NCBI RefSeq assembly: GCF_029581575.1
Contig: NZ_CP089975.1
Coordinates: 620,001-684,000 of the forward strand
DNA length: 64,000 bases
Source of the DNA: Moraxella nasibovis
GTDB taxonomy: Bacteria; Pseudomonadota; Gammaproteobacteria; Pseudomonadales; Moraxellaceae
Reading direction: 5' to 3'
Below are positions 42,009 to 51,269 of the stretch, one piece after another (position 1 is the stretch's first letter; every line of letters begins with the position of its first letter). A program made the position numbers and the translations under genes. Below the pieces are notes generated by a model. That model had not been told where the DNA came from, did no database searches, and saw only the letters and a list, made by a program, of their open reading frames with translations.

Positions 42009-43192
42009 GAGCGTGTGCTGGCGGTTGATGACTGAAAATGCGTGAGTACGGCGAAGGCAGCGTCTGTTTGCGCTTGTTGTAGCTGGGAGACAGTGCGGGC
42101 AAGGTGCTGCTGCTGAATTTGTAGATTATTTAAAATATTTAAAGCGGTATTGGCGATGTTGCTTGGGGTTGCTTCTTGTTGGATTAGCTCCGGCACGATG
42201 GCAGAGCCAGTTTGCGCCATCGCTAAGATGTTTGGCAAAGCGACATAAGGAATCTTAATAAGGTGCTTGGCAATGGCGTAGGTGAGAGCATTGACCTTAT
42301 AGACCACCACCATGGGCGCTTGTAACATTAAGGCTTCAAGTGTCGCCGTGCCACTTGCCAAAATCGTCAAGGCGCTCACCTGCATGGCATACTGACTGGC
42401 GGTATAGCCATCGTCAAACTCATGCGACTGCTGCCAGTCCTTTGGTGTAAAAATCTGCAAACGGCTTGCCAGCTGCGGTGCGTGCGATTCAATCAGTGTC
42501 TCAACCAAGGCTTTATGCTCGTCTTTGGCGAGTGGAAGGATTGCTTTAAGTGATTGATTTTTCTTGTATAATTTTTCAAAACTTGCCAATAAAGTCGGTA
42601 AAATGGCTCTCATCTCGCCCACTCTCGACCCTGCCATCAAGCACAGCGTGTCAGCACGGCGAGCAAATCCTTTTGGGCGTAAAGAGCGAATCAAAGGATG
42701 ACCGATGCACACCGCAGGGTGCTGATGCTTGGCATAGACAGGCAGTTCAAAAGGAAATAAACACAGCACTAAGTCAGTGGACGCCTTGATGCCATGAATG
42801 CGATTTTCACGCCACGCCCAGATGCTCGGGCTCACCATCTGCACGCAAAACACGCCTTTGGGTTTTAATGCCTTGCCCAGCCTTAGGTTAAAATCTGGCG
42901 CATCAATCCCAACAAAAATGTCGATGTTTTGACGGTCAAATTCCGCCAAAATCTCACGCTTGGCACGCAATAAATCAGGCAAGTGCTTGACGACTTCGCT
43001 TAGCCCCATGACCGACAGACGGCTCATGTCGATGATGGAGGTCAAGCCTGCCTGTCTCATCTTTTCGCCGCCCACGCCCACCCAGCGCACCTGTGGATGG
43101 AGGCGTTGCATTTGGCGCATGAAGTCTGCACCCAAAGCATCGCCTGAGATTTCGCCTGCGACAATGCCGATGTTTAAGGTATTTTTGGTCAT
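42005..43192 (-). CDS. lpxB: Lipid-A-disaccharide synthase
   Basis: Peripheral inner-membrane glycosyltransferase that joins lipid X and UDP-2,3-diacylglucosamine into the lipid A disaccharide. IVAGEISGDALGADFMRQM is the hallmark N terminus, with VGIDAPDFNLRLGKALK and the MAGSRVGEMRAILPTLL block. The UDP-site region ASGTATLEALMLQAPMVVVYKVN is intact. At 395 aa it is similar to E. coli (382). Its substrate comes from LpxH (16583-17392). It is followed by overlapping rnhB. Confidence 0.96.
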   Translation of the reverse strand: MTKNTLNIGIVAGEISGDALGADFMRQMQRLHPQVRWVGVGGEKMRQAGLTSIIDMSRLSVMGLSEVVKHLPDLLRAKREILAEFDRQNIDIFVGIDAPDFNLRLGKALKPKGVFCVQMVSPSIWAWRENRIHGIKASTDLVLCLFPFELPVYAKHQHPAVCIGHPLIRSLRPKGFARRADTLCLMAGSRVGEMRAILPTLLASFEKLYKKNQSLKAILPLAKDEHKALVETLIESHAPQLASRLQIFTPKDWQQSHEFDDGYTASQYAMQVSALTILASGTATLEALMLQAPMVVVYKVNALTYAIAKHLIKIPYVALPNILAMAQTGSAIVPELIQQEATPSNIANTALNILNNLQIQQQHLARTVSQLQQAQTDAAFAVLTHFQSSTASTRS

Positions 43193-43409
43193 GAATGCTC
43201 CTAAAAATCATCTGTGCTTATTGTACGAATTTCCCACCAAGCTTGCAAATCTATTCTTGAATTTTGGGCAATGACTTGCTGATGGTGGCAAATTTTCATT
43301 GAATTAAATAAGTTATAGTTATGATGTAATAAATAAAAATAATAAATAATACCTTTTTTATCAAAATAAACCATTTTTCATTGTGTGAGAATTTTGCCAT
43401 AATATGTCT

Positions 43410-43783
<374 letters not shown>

Positions 43784-43857
43784 AGGCGGCAATAAAGGCA
43801 GAATTTAACCTTAAAAACCTTAATAAATCAAACATTTGGGTAATGTGGAGTAATGTC

Positions 43858-45147
43858 ATGAACAGATGGGCTAATAGACTGGGTATGACTGCGGTCATGT
43901 CGATGAGCGCTTTGCCAATGATGGCGCTGGCTGACGAGGGTGTGCTCGACACAGGCGATACGGCGTGGGTGCTGGTGGCGACGGCTTTGGTGCTTATGAT
44001 GACTTTGCCGGGGCTTGCGCTGTTTTATGCGGGCATGGTAAGAAAAAAGAACATCTTATCCACCATGATGCACAGCTATGGTGCGGCGGCGGTGGTGTCG
44101 GTGCTGTGGGTGGTCGTCGGCTATTCATTGGCGTTTTCTGAGGGTGGTATGAATGCCTTTGTGGGCGGCTTTGCCAATACCATGCTGTCAGGCATTGGGC
44201 TTGATGACATCAGCGGCACCATTCCGACCGTGTTATTTGTGATTTTTCAGCTCACTTTTGCGGTGATTGCGGTGGCGATCTTGGCAGGATCATTGGCTGA
44301 ACGCATTAAATTTGGCGCATTTTTGTGGTTCTCGGCTGCTTGGGTGCTGCTCGTGTACGCACCGATCTGCCACTGGGTGTGGGGCGGCGGCTGGCTGACT
44401 GGCGATGCGCTAGACTTTGCAGGCGGTACGGTGGTGCACATCAATGCTGGTGTGGCAGGTCTTGTATTGGCGGCGCTTTTGGGTAAGCGTGCCGACTACG
44501 GCAAGGGCAACTTAGCACCGGCAAACTTGTCATTGACCTTGATTGGTGCAGGTCTTGTGTGGGTGGGTTGGTTTGGCTTTAATGGCGGCTCGGCTCTGGG
44601 TGCAAATGGCGGTGCGGCGATGGCACTGGTGGTGTCACAAGTGGCAGCGGCGATCGGTGCGCTGGCTTGGATGCTGTGTGAATATCTGGTACGCCAAAAA
44701 GCATCAGCCCTAGGCGGCGCATCAGGTGCGATCGCAGGCTTGGTAGGCATCACGCCAGCAGCAGGCTTTGTGGATGTCGCAGGCGCGCTTGCCATCGGCG
44801 CACTCACTGCCATCGCTTGCTTTGTGATGATTCATTATGGCAAGCACCGCTTAGGCATCGATGACAGCCTAGATGCCTTTGGCTTGCATGGTGTGGGCGG
44901 TATCGTCGGTGCGGTATTGACAGGTGTCTTTGTCAGCACCAGCATCTATCCAGACGCTGCCAATGTCAGCATGGCGACCCAGCTGTGGCTACAAATCGAA
45001 GGCGTGCTTGCCACCATCGCTTACTGCGCTGTCATGACCGCCATCATCGGTCTTGTCATCAAACACACCATCGGTCTGCGTGTCAATGCTGAGGACGAAT
45101 ATCGAGGGCTTGATTTGGCGGTGCATGGCGAGAAAATTGCCGACTGA
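43858..45147 (+). CDS. amtB: Ammonium transporter AmtB
   Basis: Trimeric ammonium channel of the inner membrane. The ATG at 43858 is preferred, since TGGAG (43846-43850) is 7 bp upstream and MNRWANRLGMTAVMSMSALPMMALADEG is then a cleavable signal peptide like that of E. coli AmtB; the earlier ATG at 43843 would overlap this ribosome site. The twin-His pore residues lie in GGTVVHINAGVAGLV and DAFGLHGVGGIVGA. Eleven membrane segments follow the family pattern. At 429 aa it equals E. coli (428). It is coupled by context to glnK and ends in a strong terminator. Confidence 0.96.
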   Translation: MNRWANRLGMTAVMSMSALPMMALADEGVLDTGDTAWVLVATALVLMMTLPGLALFYAGMVRKKNILSTMMHSYGAAAVVSVLWVVVGYSLAFSEGGMNAFVGGFANTMLSGIGLDDISGTIPTVLFVIFQLTFAVIAVAILAGSLAERIKFGAFLWFSAAWVLLVYAPICHWVWGGGWLTGDALDFAGGTVVHINAGVAGLVLAALLGKRADYGKGNLAPANLSLTLIGAGLVWVGWFGFNGGSALGANGGAAMALVVSQVAAAIGALAWMLCEYLVRQKASALGGASGAIAGLVGITPAAGFVDVAGALAIGALTAIACFVMIHYGKHRLGIDDSLDAFGLHGVGGIVGAVLTGVFVSTSIYPDAANVSMATQLWLQIEGVLATIAYCAVMTAIIGLVIKHTIGLRVNAEDEYRGLDLAVHGEKIAD

Positions 45148-45178
45148 TAAAACAGATAAAGCATTCATCAGGCAAAAT

Positions 45179-45215
45179 AAAAATCGTACGGGCGGTCAAG
45201 TCCGTACGATTTTTT
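45179..45215. terminator. Bidirectional terminator between amtB and the Smr gene
   Basis: AAAAATCGTACGG (45179-45191) pairs with CCGTACGATTTTT (45202-45214) around a 10-nt loop, flanked by A and T runs. It lies 31 bp after amtB and 12 bp after the stop of the convergent Smr-domain gene. Confidence 0.93.
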
Positions 45216-45226
45216 ATAAGTCTGCC

Positions 45227-45934
45227 TTACTCGCCCATCTTTTTACGCTTTAATAGCACCAAAACCGCACCATTACCGCCGTCATTGGCAGGGGCGGAGA
45301 CGAACGCCATCACATCGCTGATTTGGCGTAGCCAGCCATTGACGCAGGTCTTGATGATGGCGTCCGTGCCTTTGCCGTGAACGATTTTGACGACAGTTTC
45401 ACCATTTTTGAGTGCATTTGCGATGATGGTCTGTACTGCCGTGCGAGCGTCTTCGATGCTGGTACCGTGCAGATCCACCGCATCGTACCAGCGAAGTTTG
45501 CCTTGTTTTAATTGTTCAAAAACTTTGTTTTGTAGGGTGGGGTTTTTGTAGCTCAAAAACGCTTCGCCTGCCACTGGGTTTAGTAGGGCTTGCATGTCTG
45601 ACAAATTCGCCCCAGGCAGCTCTTCGCCCCCTTCGGCATTGGCGCGGCGAAATAGGGCGGTGGGGTCTTTGGGGTCGGTTTTGATGCGATGATTGACCGA
45701 TTTTTCATGTTTTAGGGGGCTGACACCGCTCATCGCTTGCATGAACAGCACTTTGTCTTCGTCAATGCCTTCGTGGTTAAAGCGTTTGACTTGACTGGCA
45801 ACTTCTTTTTTGCCCATCACGGCAGAGCTGGTGGGTTTGCCGTTGTGGTCGGTGCTGTGTGTGGATTTACCGCTCAGCTCTTTTAATTGTGCTTGAAAAT
45901 CTTTGGAAAGTAGGTCTTTAAAAGTAGTCATCAT
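45227..45934 (-). CDS. Smr-domain (MutS2 C-terminal-like) protein
   Basis: Soluble protein of 235 aa. The C-terminal Smr domain (about 145-235) shows the family patterns VDLHGTSIEDARTAVQTII (DLHG) and VKIVHGKGTD (HGKG). Stand-alone Smr proteins such as E. coli SmrA and SmrB have endonuclease activity; SmrB cleaves mRNA between collided ribosomes. The N-terminal half (LSKDFQAQLKELSGK...) is charged and lacks a MutS ATPase. Residue pattern and length suit the SmrA/SmrB (YdaL/YfcN) group. The start is ATG at 45934 or 45931. Confidence 0.9.
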   Translation of the reverse strand: MMTTFKDLLSKDFQAQLKELSGKSTHSTDHNGKPTSSAVMGKKEVASQVKRFNHEGIDEDKVLFMQAMSGVSPLKHEKSVNHRIKTDPKDPTALFRRANAEGGEELPGANLSDMQALLNPVAGEAFLSYKNPTLQNKVFEQLKQGKLRWYDAVDLHGTSIEDARTAVQTIIANALKNGETVVKIVHGKGTDAIIKTCVNGWLRQISDVMAFVSAPANDGGNGAVLVLLKRKKMGE

Positions 45935-45967
45935 CGTTCTCGGTAAAAAAATGCCGTTATTATATCA

Positions 45968-46843
45968 TCAATTTACCTGTTTGGCTTTTTTGTCTTTTAA
46001 GATGGGAATGATGGTGGATAGCATCGCCGCCCCAATCACCAGCACGCTACCAAAGGCAGTAAGATCAGTCATGCGTTCGCCCAAAAACGCAAAGGCAATC
46101 ATCACGCCCAGCACAGGCTCGAGACTGATGAGCATACCACTGATGTGGGCAGGGGTTTTGTTGAGTCCCAAATTCCATAATTTATAAGCCAGCCAGCTAC
46201 AGCACACGCCCAGATAAATCGTGGCAAACAGCCCAAGCCAGCTAAATTCAATGTGCCAATCTTTGATTAACACGAGCGAAAACGGCAGGGCAAGCAGTGA
46301 ACCTTTGACCAAGATGGCGGCGGTGTAGATTTTGTTGTCCATCTGGCTCATCACGGCTTTGGAGGCGTGAATGCTTAGGGCAAATCCTGCCCCTGCGATG
46401 AACACCAGTAGTAGCCCAAACAAATCCACCGCCCCATCGTTTTGTGAGCCAAGCACCAGTAGGATAATGCCAATCAGGGCAACAAGGCTAAGTAGCCAAT
46501 CAAACCACGCTACTTTTTGCCCAAAGACCAAAAACCCCACAATGAGTACCAAAATTGGCTCTGTGCCAATGACCACCACCGCACTGGACGCCGAAGTGTA
46601 GGACAGCCCCATAAACTGCATTAAAATGCCGATGGGAAACATCAAAAACGAAATGCCCCAAAGTTTTTTGGTTAGGGATTTGTCAATGCTTTTGCGTGTT
46701 TTTAGAAAAAAGGGCAGAACAATCATCATTGCGATAAAAAAGCGAAGTTGAGTCGCAAGGGCTGGGTCAAACATGGTGTAGGCATATTTGCCTGCGGTAA
46801 AAGACGATGCCCAGATGAATAGGGCGATGATGATGTAGAGCAT
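45968..46843 (-). CDS. EamA/DMT-family transporter (first of an adjacent pair)
   Basis: Inner-membrane protein, 291 aa, with ten predicted segments in two EamA repeats (about 1-135 and 145-280). Typical phrases are FIWASSFTAGKYAYTMFDP at the start, LSYTSASSAVVVIGTEPILVLIVGFLVFGQ at the end of repeat 1 and ISGMLISLEPVLGVMIAFAFLGERMT in repeat 2. Such proteins export amino acids or other metabolites; the substrate is not predictable. It begins 46 bp after a second EamA gene on the same strand, and the two are only about 20-25 percent alike by eye. Confidence 0.9.
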   Translation of the reverse strand: MLYIIIALFIWASSFTAGKYAYTMFDPALATQLRFFIAMMIVLPFFLKTRKSIDKSLTKKLWGISFLMFPIGILMQFMGLSYTSASSAVVVIGTEPILVLIVGFLVFGQKVAWFDWLLSLVALIGIILLVLGSQNDGAVDLFGLLLVFIAGAGFALSIHASKAVMSQMDNKIYTAAILVKGSLLALPFSLVLIKDWHIEFSWLGLFATIYLGVCCSWLAYKLWNLGLNKTPAHISGMLISLEPVLGVMIAFAFLGERMTDLTAFGSVLVIGAAMLSTIIPILKDKKAKQVN

Positions 46844-46888
46844 GGTTTATCCTTTGAATAAAAAATCGTCTGATGTGCTGATTTTAAA

Positions 46889-47761
46889 TCACTTTTTCCC
46901 ACTCAAAATACCACTTGCCACAATCACGCCAATTCCAAGTAGGCTTAGGTAATCCAAACGCTCCCCAAAAATCACCGCTCCAAAGAGAATGGCGAATACC
47001 ACGCCAAGATAAGACAGCGTCGCCACGACAAATTTTTGTCCCACCTGATAAGCATAGGTCATGAGTAGCTGTCCGCCCAATGCTGTCAAACCAATGCCGA
47101 TAATGTAAGGCAAAATCTCTGGCGTGATGGGCGTGAAGTTAAAAAACAATGCCAATGCCCCAGCGATGAGCGTGGATAATAACGAAAAATAAAACACAAT
47201 TCGCCAAGCGGGTTCGCCAAGTAAGGACAATTCTAGCACTTGCAAATATGCATAGCCACTGATGGCGCCGCTTAGCAAGCCTAGCATCATGGCAAAGGCG
47301 TCGCCCTCTGCGGATGGTTTGAGTAAGATGACCACGCCAATAAACCCTAAAATCAGTGAGACCCAGCTCACCAAAGTGGGCTTTTGTTTTAAAATGATGA
47401 TGGAGAGCAGACCTAAAAAAATGGCGGAAGTATTTTGTAGGGTGCTGGCGGTGGCAAGCGGTAAGTGCAGCACCACATAAAAATTCATCAAAAGGGCAAC
47501 CGATCCTGCAAAAGACCGCCAAAAATGCTCTTTTGGGTAAGCCGTGCGAAAATCTCGTCCTTTTAGCCATGAAAAACCGCCCAGCACAATGAGTGCAAAG
47601 AATACACGCCAAAAGGTGATTTCATAGGTGTGCATACCAAACTTTTGCCCAGAGAGTTTGATGAATACGAGCATGAGTGCAAAACACAGACAGGCAAGCA
47701 CCATATAAAATGAGCCTGCAAGCGAGCCTTGATTGGGATTGGTGGGAGCGATGTTTGACAT
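46889..47761 (-). CDS. EamA/DMT-family transporter (second of an adjacent pair)
   Basis: 290 aa from the ATG at 47761. The open frame runs further upstream to 47803 but adds only a hydrophobic leader; both starts lack a strong ribosome site. Ten segments form two EamA repeats: repeat 1 ends LPLATASTLQNTSAIFLGLLSIIILKQ, repeat 2 ends FVVATLSYLGVVFAILFGAVIFGERLDYLSLLGIGVIV. It resembles RarD/RhaT-like transporters of unknown substrate. It is upstream of the other EamA gene and downstream of aroG on the same strand, with a palindrome in the gap to aroG. Confidence 0.88.
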   Translation of the reverse strand: MSNIAPTNPNQGSLAGSFYMVLACLCFALMLVFIKLSGQKFGMHTYEITFWRVFFALIVLGGFSWLKGRDFRTAYPKEHFWRSFAGSVALLMNFYVVLHLPLATASTLQNTSAIFLGLLSIIILKQKPTLVSWVSLILGFIGVVILLKPSAEGDAFAMMLGLLSGAISGYAYLQVLELSLLGEPAWRIVFYFSLLSTLIAGALALFFNFTPITPEILPYIIGIGLTALGGQLLMTYAYQVGQKFVVATLSYLGVVFAILFGAVIFGERLDYLSLLGIGVIVASGILSGKK

Positions 47762-47868
47762 GATAAAGATGATGATAAAAAGACAAAAAGGCGTGCATGG
47801 CACACCCTTGGGGCTGTTTTTGTTTGATCCAGCTTTGTGGCTATTAAGCCTAGCATTTGGCGTGGCTT

Positions 47869-47896
47869 GTAGGGGCGAAAAATTTTTCGCCCCTAC
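47869..47896. repeat. GTAGGGGCGAA-type perfect palindrome
   Basis: A perfect 28-bp inverted repeat with arms GTAGGGGCGAAAAA and TTTTTCGCCCCTAC, between aroG and the EamA gene. It lies 24 bp past the aroG stop and may also act as its terminator. Confidence 0.9.
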
Positions 47897-47920
47897 GGTG
47901 TGTCGTTGAATTTTCTGAAT

Positions 47921-49000
47921 TTAACGATTTGGCAGATGCTCTTTGACATCTTTGGCAAATTGACGAAGGACTTCTACGGTGGCTTCCCAATCTAAGCAGC
48001 CGTCTGTTACCGATTTGCCGTATTCTAGCTGGCTTAGGTCAGCAGGGATATTTTGGCGACCGCCTTTTAGATGGCTTTCAATCATCAAGCCCATGATGGA
48101 TTTGTTGCCATTTTGGATTTGGTGGGCGATGTTTTGGATGACCATTGGTTGTAGATAAGGGTCTTTGCCAGAGTTGGCATGGCTGGCATCTACCATGATT
48201 TTGCCGTTGGTTTTGCCTTTGGCAAGCTCGTTTTCGGCGGCTGCGATGGCGGTTTCGTCATAGTTGGGTTGGTCGTTGCCACCACGCAACACGACATGGG
48301 CGTATTTGTTGCCTTTGGACTTGATGATGGACACTTGACCGTCTGATGACAAGCCTAGGAAACTATGCCCTGATTTGACCGCTTGCATGGCATTGACCGC
48401 CACCGTCATTGAGCCGTCCGTGCCATTTTTAAAGCCAACAGGACAAGACAGACCGCTTGACATTTCACGGTGCGTTTGACTTTCTGTGGTTCTGGCACCG
48501 ATGGCAGACCAGCTGATTAAGTCTTGCATGTATTGTGGGGTGTTTGGGTCTAGGGCTTCGGTGGCACAAGGCAAGCCTTTTTCGTTGAGTTCAAGCAGTA
48601 ATTTACGAGCCATACCAAGACCCTTTTCAATGTCAAAGCTGTCATTCATGTCAGGGTCATTAATCAAACCCTTCCAGCCTGTGGTGGTGCGTGGCTTTTC
48701 AAAATACACACGCATGACGATGAACAGCTCGTCTTTTAATTCTTCTGCCAAAACCTTTAATTTGTCGGCGTATTCGTGGGCGGCGGTGGTGTCATGAATC
48801 GAGCAAGGACCGACCACGACTAGGATGCGCTTATCCACGCCATCTAGGATATTTTCAATGACCTTACGACCTTGCAGAACGGTGTTAAAGGCTTGGCTTG
48901 ATAGGGGGTAAGAGCGTTTTAGTTCGGCTGGCGTGATGAGTGGCGTGATTTTTTCAATATTGACATCGTCGATTTCAGTGTGATGGGTTAAAAATGACAT
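47921..49000 (-). CDS. aroG: 3-deoxy-7-phosphoheptulonate (DAHP) synthase, class I
   Basis: First enzyme of aromatic amino acid synthesis; condenses PEP and erythrose 4-phosphate. Conserved blocks are VVGPCSIHD, RVYFEKPRTTTGWKGLINDPDMNDSF, SWSAIGARTTESQTHREMSSGLSCPVGFKNGTDG and IMVDASHANSGKDP. The ATG at 49000 has AAGG upstream and begins MSFLTHHTEIDDVNIEKITPL, the usual N-terminal regulatory segment; the frame is open further to 49060 without added homology. At 359 aa it belongs to the AroF/G/H class. Which amino acid inhibits it cannot be told here. Monocistronic. Confidence 0.95.
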   Translation of the reverse strand: MSFLTHHTEIDDVNIEKITPLITPAELKRSYPLSSQAFNTVLQGRKVIENILDGVDKRILVVVGPCSIHDTTAAHEYADKLKVLAEELKDELFIVMRVYFEKPRTTTGWKGLINDPDMNDSFDIEKGLGMARKLLLELNEKGLPCATEALDPNTPQYMQDLISWSAIGARTTESQTHREMSSGLSCPVGFKNGTDGSMTVAVNAMQAVKSGHSFLGLSSDGQVSIIKSKGNKYAHVVLRGGNDQPNYDETAIAAAENELAKGKTNGKIMVDASHANSGKDPYLQPMVIQNIAHQIQNGNKSIMGLMIESHLKGGRQNIPADLSQLEYGKSVTDGCLDWEATVEVLRQFAKDVKEHLPNR

Positions 49001-49395
49001 ACAAGCTACCTTATGTTGGCTGGCTGGTGCATCTTGCACCGTTAAAACAATCCCAACCATTATGCACGCAATCTACCAGTTTGACAAGCCTTTTTAGTGT
49101 GAAAACCGTTAAAAAATTAAATTTTTATTTGCTTATTCAATAAATTCATAACCAATGGTTATGGCAATCATGAATGGTGGCTCTGTGGCGTGGCGTGATT
49201 TTTTTTTGAGTAAAAAAGCCTGCTGTGGTATGATAAGCACATTTTAAATGGCAGTTTTTAGGGCGGTTTAAATTTATAAAACTTTACGCAAGGCTGATTT
49301 TGGAAAACGACTTTTAGAAGTCAGCTTTGATGGTCGCCTTGTCATTTGCCATTACATGCCATCACAACAAAAACAGCACAACACGAGACCATAAC

Positions 49396-50382
49396 ATGAC
49401 CACACCAACTTATGCCGACATTTTATCCGTGGTTGCGGATGATTTTGCCATCATGGATAAGCAAGTTTTCGGTTCGCTCAATTCAAAAGTACGCCTTGTC
49501 ATGCAGGTGTCTAAGCATGTGATTGACGCAGGTGGCAAAAGAATGCGACCGCTCATTACTCTTTTGACCGCACGAATGCTTGATGATGTACAAAATCAGC
49601 AGGCGTTGGAGCTGGGAGCAATCACTGAGATGCTTCACACGGCGACTTTGGTGCATGATGATGTGATTGACGAATCTGGCATGAGACGAGGCAAGCCGAC
49701 AGCCAACGCCACTTGGAATAATGCCACAGCAGTGCTGGTGGGGGATTATCTGATTGCTCGTTCGTTTAATTTGCTCGTTGGTTTTAATAATATGTCGCTA
49801 CTTAAAGTGTTCTCAGATGGCACTTGCGACATTGCCGAGGGCGAAGTTTTGCAATTACAACATCAGTATAATATCGAGACCACCGAAGCCGACTATCGCC
49901 AAATCATTGACGGCAAAACTTCACGCCTGTTTATGATGGCAACCCAAGGGGCAGGGATTTTGGCAGGTCGTGATGAATTGCTAGACACGCTGGGGGCATT
50001 TGGTTATCATTTTGGCAATGCCTTTCAGATGATTGATGATGTGCTGGACTTTGTGGGCGACAGCGAAACGATGGGTAAGAATTTGGGAGATGACCTTGCC
50101 GAAGGTAAACCGACTTTGCCAATCATTAAGACCCTAGAACTGCTCAAAGACAGCGACCCTGCCAATTATGACAAACTTCGCATCGCCGTCCAAACAGGCA
50201 AAACCGACAATGCAGGCGAGCTGATTGAATTGGTGCGTTCTAGTGGGGCGCTCGATTATTGCAAGCGCTGTGCATTGGACGAGACCCGCTTGGCTCAGCA
50301 GGCGTTGGCAAACCTGCCTGATAATCAATACCGCCATGCACTTTATCAGCTGACCGAGCTGGCAAGTTCAAGACTTGTATGA
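49396..50382 (+). CDS. ispB: All-trans polyprenyl diphosphate synthase (octaprenyl type)
   Basis: Makes the side chain of ubiquinone from IPP and farnesyl diphosphate. The first Asp-rich motif is LVHDDVIDESGMRRGKPTAN (DDVID), the second is QMIDDVLDFVGD (DDVLD), with GGKRMRPLI upstream. The ATG at 49396 (MTTPTYADILSVV) gives 328 aa, near E. coli IspB (323); an in-frame start further upstream at 49327 adds a low-complexity leader. Chain length is inferred from similarity to IspB, not from a residue rule. The 49001-49395 gap before it shows no gene I can support. Confidence 0.93.
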   Translation: MTTPTYADILSVVADDFAIMDKQVFGSLNSKVRLVMQVSKHVIDAGGKRMRPLITLLTARMLDDVQNQQALELGAITEMLHTATLVHDDVIDESGMRRGKPTANATWNNATAVLVGDYLIARSFNLLVGFNNMSLLKVFSDGTCDIAEGEVLQLQHQYNIETTEADYRQIIDGKTSRLFMMATQGAGILAGRDELLDTLGAFGYHFGNAFQMIDDVLDFVGDSETMGKNLGDDLAEGKPTLPIIKTLELLKDSDPANYDKLRIAVQTGKTDNAGELIELVRSSGALDYCKRCALDETRLAQQALANLPDNQYRHALYQLTELASSRLV

Positions 50383-50409
50383 TTTGTTTAATATTGGCTT
50401 AATTGGCTT

Positions 50410-50443
50410 AAAAACCACCATCAATACTGACGGTGGTTTTTTT
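50410..50443. terminator. Bidirectional terminator between ispB and the META-like lipoprotein gene
   Basis: AAAAACCACC (50410-50419) pairs with GGTGGTTTTT (50432-50441) around a 12-nt loop, with T runs in both directions. It serves the convergent genes on each side. Confidence 0.9.
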
Positions 50444-50445
50444 GA

Positions 50446-51036
50446 TCAAGTGTTATTGATGAATATCCAGTATTGATGGTCGTGGTGTATTTTTAAAATG
50501 CGCTGCTCTTTTTGATAAATTTTATAATCACCGTTTAAAATGACCGAGTGAATCATGTTGTCATCCAGCGCTTTGGGCGGTGTGGCGCAAGCCATCTCTG
50601 TGGTCGCAAGATTGCCACGGATTTTGATGGCTGTTTTGGTGAGTGTGAATTCACCGTTCATGGAGTTGCAATTATTTGGCAGATGTACCCAATAATTGTT
50701 AAGTTCTGTGCTTTTGTTAAAAGTAATGGTGGTATTGTCTTTTTTAACAATGGGTAGATTAAGATTATTAAAATCCTTATCGCTCACCACAGCCAATTTC
50801 CAGCGACCTAATAAATGCTCATAAGTTAAAGGCAGACTTTGCCATTGTTGGTCGGATTTGATGGATGATAACAGCTCATCATCAGTGAGTGGCGCAGCTT
50901 GTTGTGTAGAGTTATTGTCTGTATTTGATGTGTTTAGATCGGTATTGGTTTGATTGTTTGTCGCTTGATGATTGGTGCAGGCGGGTAATGCAGCGATGAA
51001 TAAAGCGACTGGTAAAATGATGAAAGGTGTTTTCAT
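50446..51036 (-). CDS. META/HslJ-like lipoprotein
   Basis: Predicted lipoprotein, 196 aa. The ATG at 51036 gives MKTPFIILPVALFIAALPACTN, a signal with lipobox LPAC. An Asn/Thr/Gln-rich linker (about 22-50) precedes a C-terminal domain with the META-type pattern LLGRWKLAVV, FNKSTELNNYWVHLPNNCNSMNGEFTLT and IRGNLATTEMACA. HslJ (META) proteins are linked to novobiocin resistance and heat shock in E. coli; function here is unknown. A similar lipoprotein is encoded at 58449-59003. A TATAAT-like -10 in the 51037-51120 gap could serve it. Confidence 0.75.
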   Translation of the reverse strand: MKTPFIILPVALFIAALPACTNHQATNNQTNTDLNTSNTDNNSTQQAAPLTDDELLSSIKSDQQWQSLPLTYEHLLGRWKLAVVSDKDFNNLNLPIVKKDNTTITFNKSTELNNYWVHLPNNCNSMNGEFTLTKTAIKIRGNLATTEMACATPPKALDDNMIHSVILNGDYKIYQKEQRILKIHHDHQYWIFINNT

Positions 51037-51193
51037 TGTGTTATTTTTGATGTATGGGTTAATCACGGTAAGCCTAAACTCTAAGTCGTTATTATACACA
51101 TCATGCCAAAGATTTCAAATGACGATGTGTTCATAAAAACAGCTAGGTAATACAATTTGTAATGCAATTTTGGTGAACACTTTTTCACAGTGC

Positions 51194-51221
51194 TTGACAA
51201 TTCTTCAAGCACGGTTATAAT
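51194..51221 (+). promoter_or_regulatory. Near-consensus promoter of the third EamA gene
   Basis: TTGACA (51194-51199), a 16-bp spacer, then TATAAT (51216-51221), both consensus, 48 bp before the gene start at 51270. It is one of the strongest sigma-70-like promoters visible in the window. Confidence 0.9.
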
Positions 51222-51269
51222 ATCACAATCTTTGTAACAAAATATTTCAAATTTGTGTGATATTGAGCC

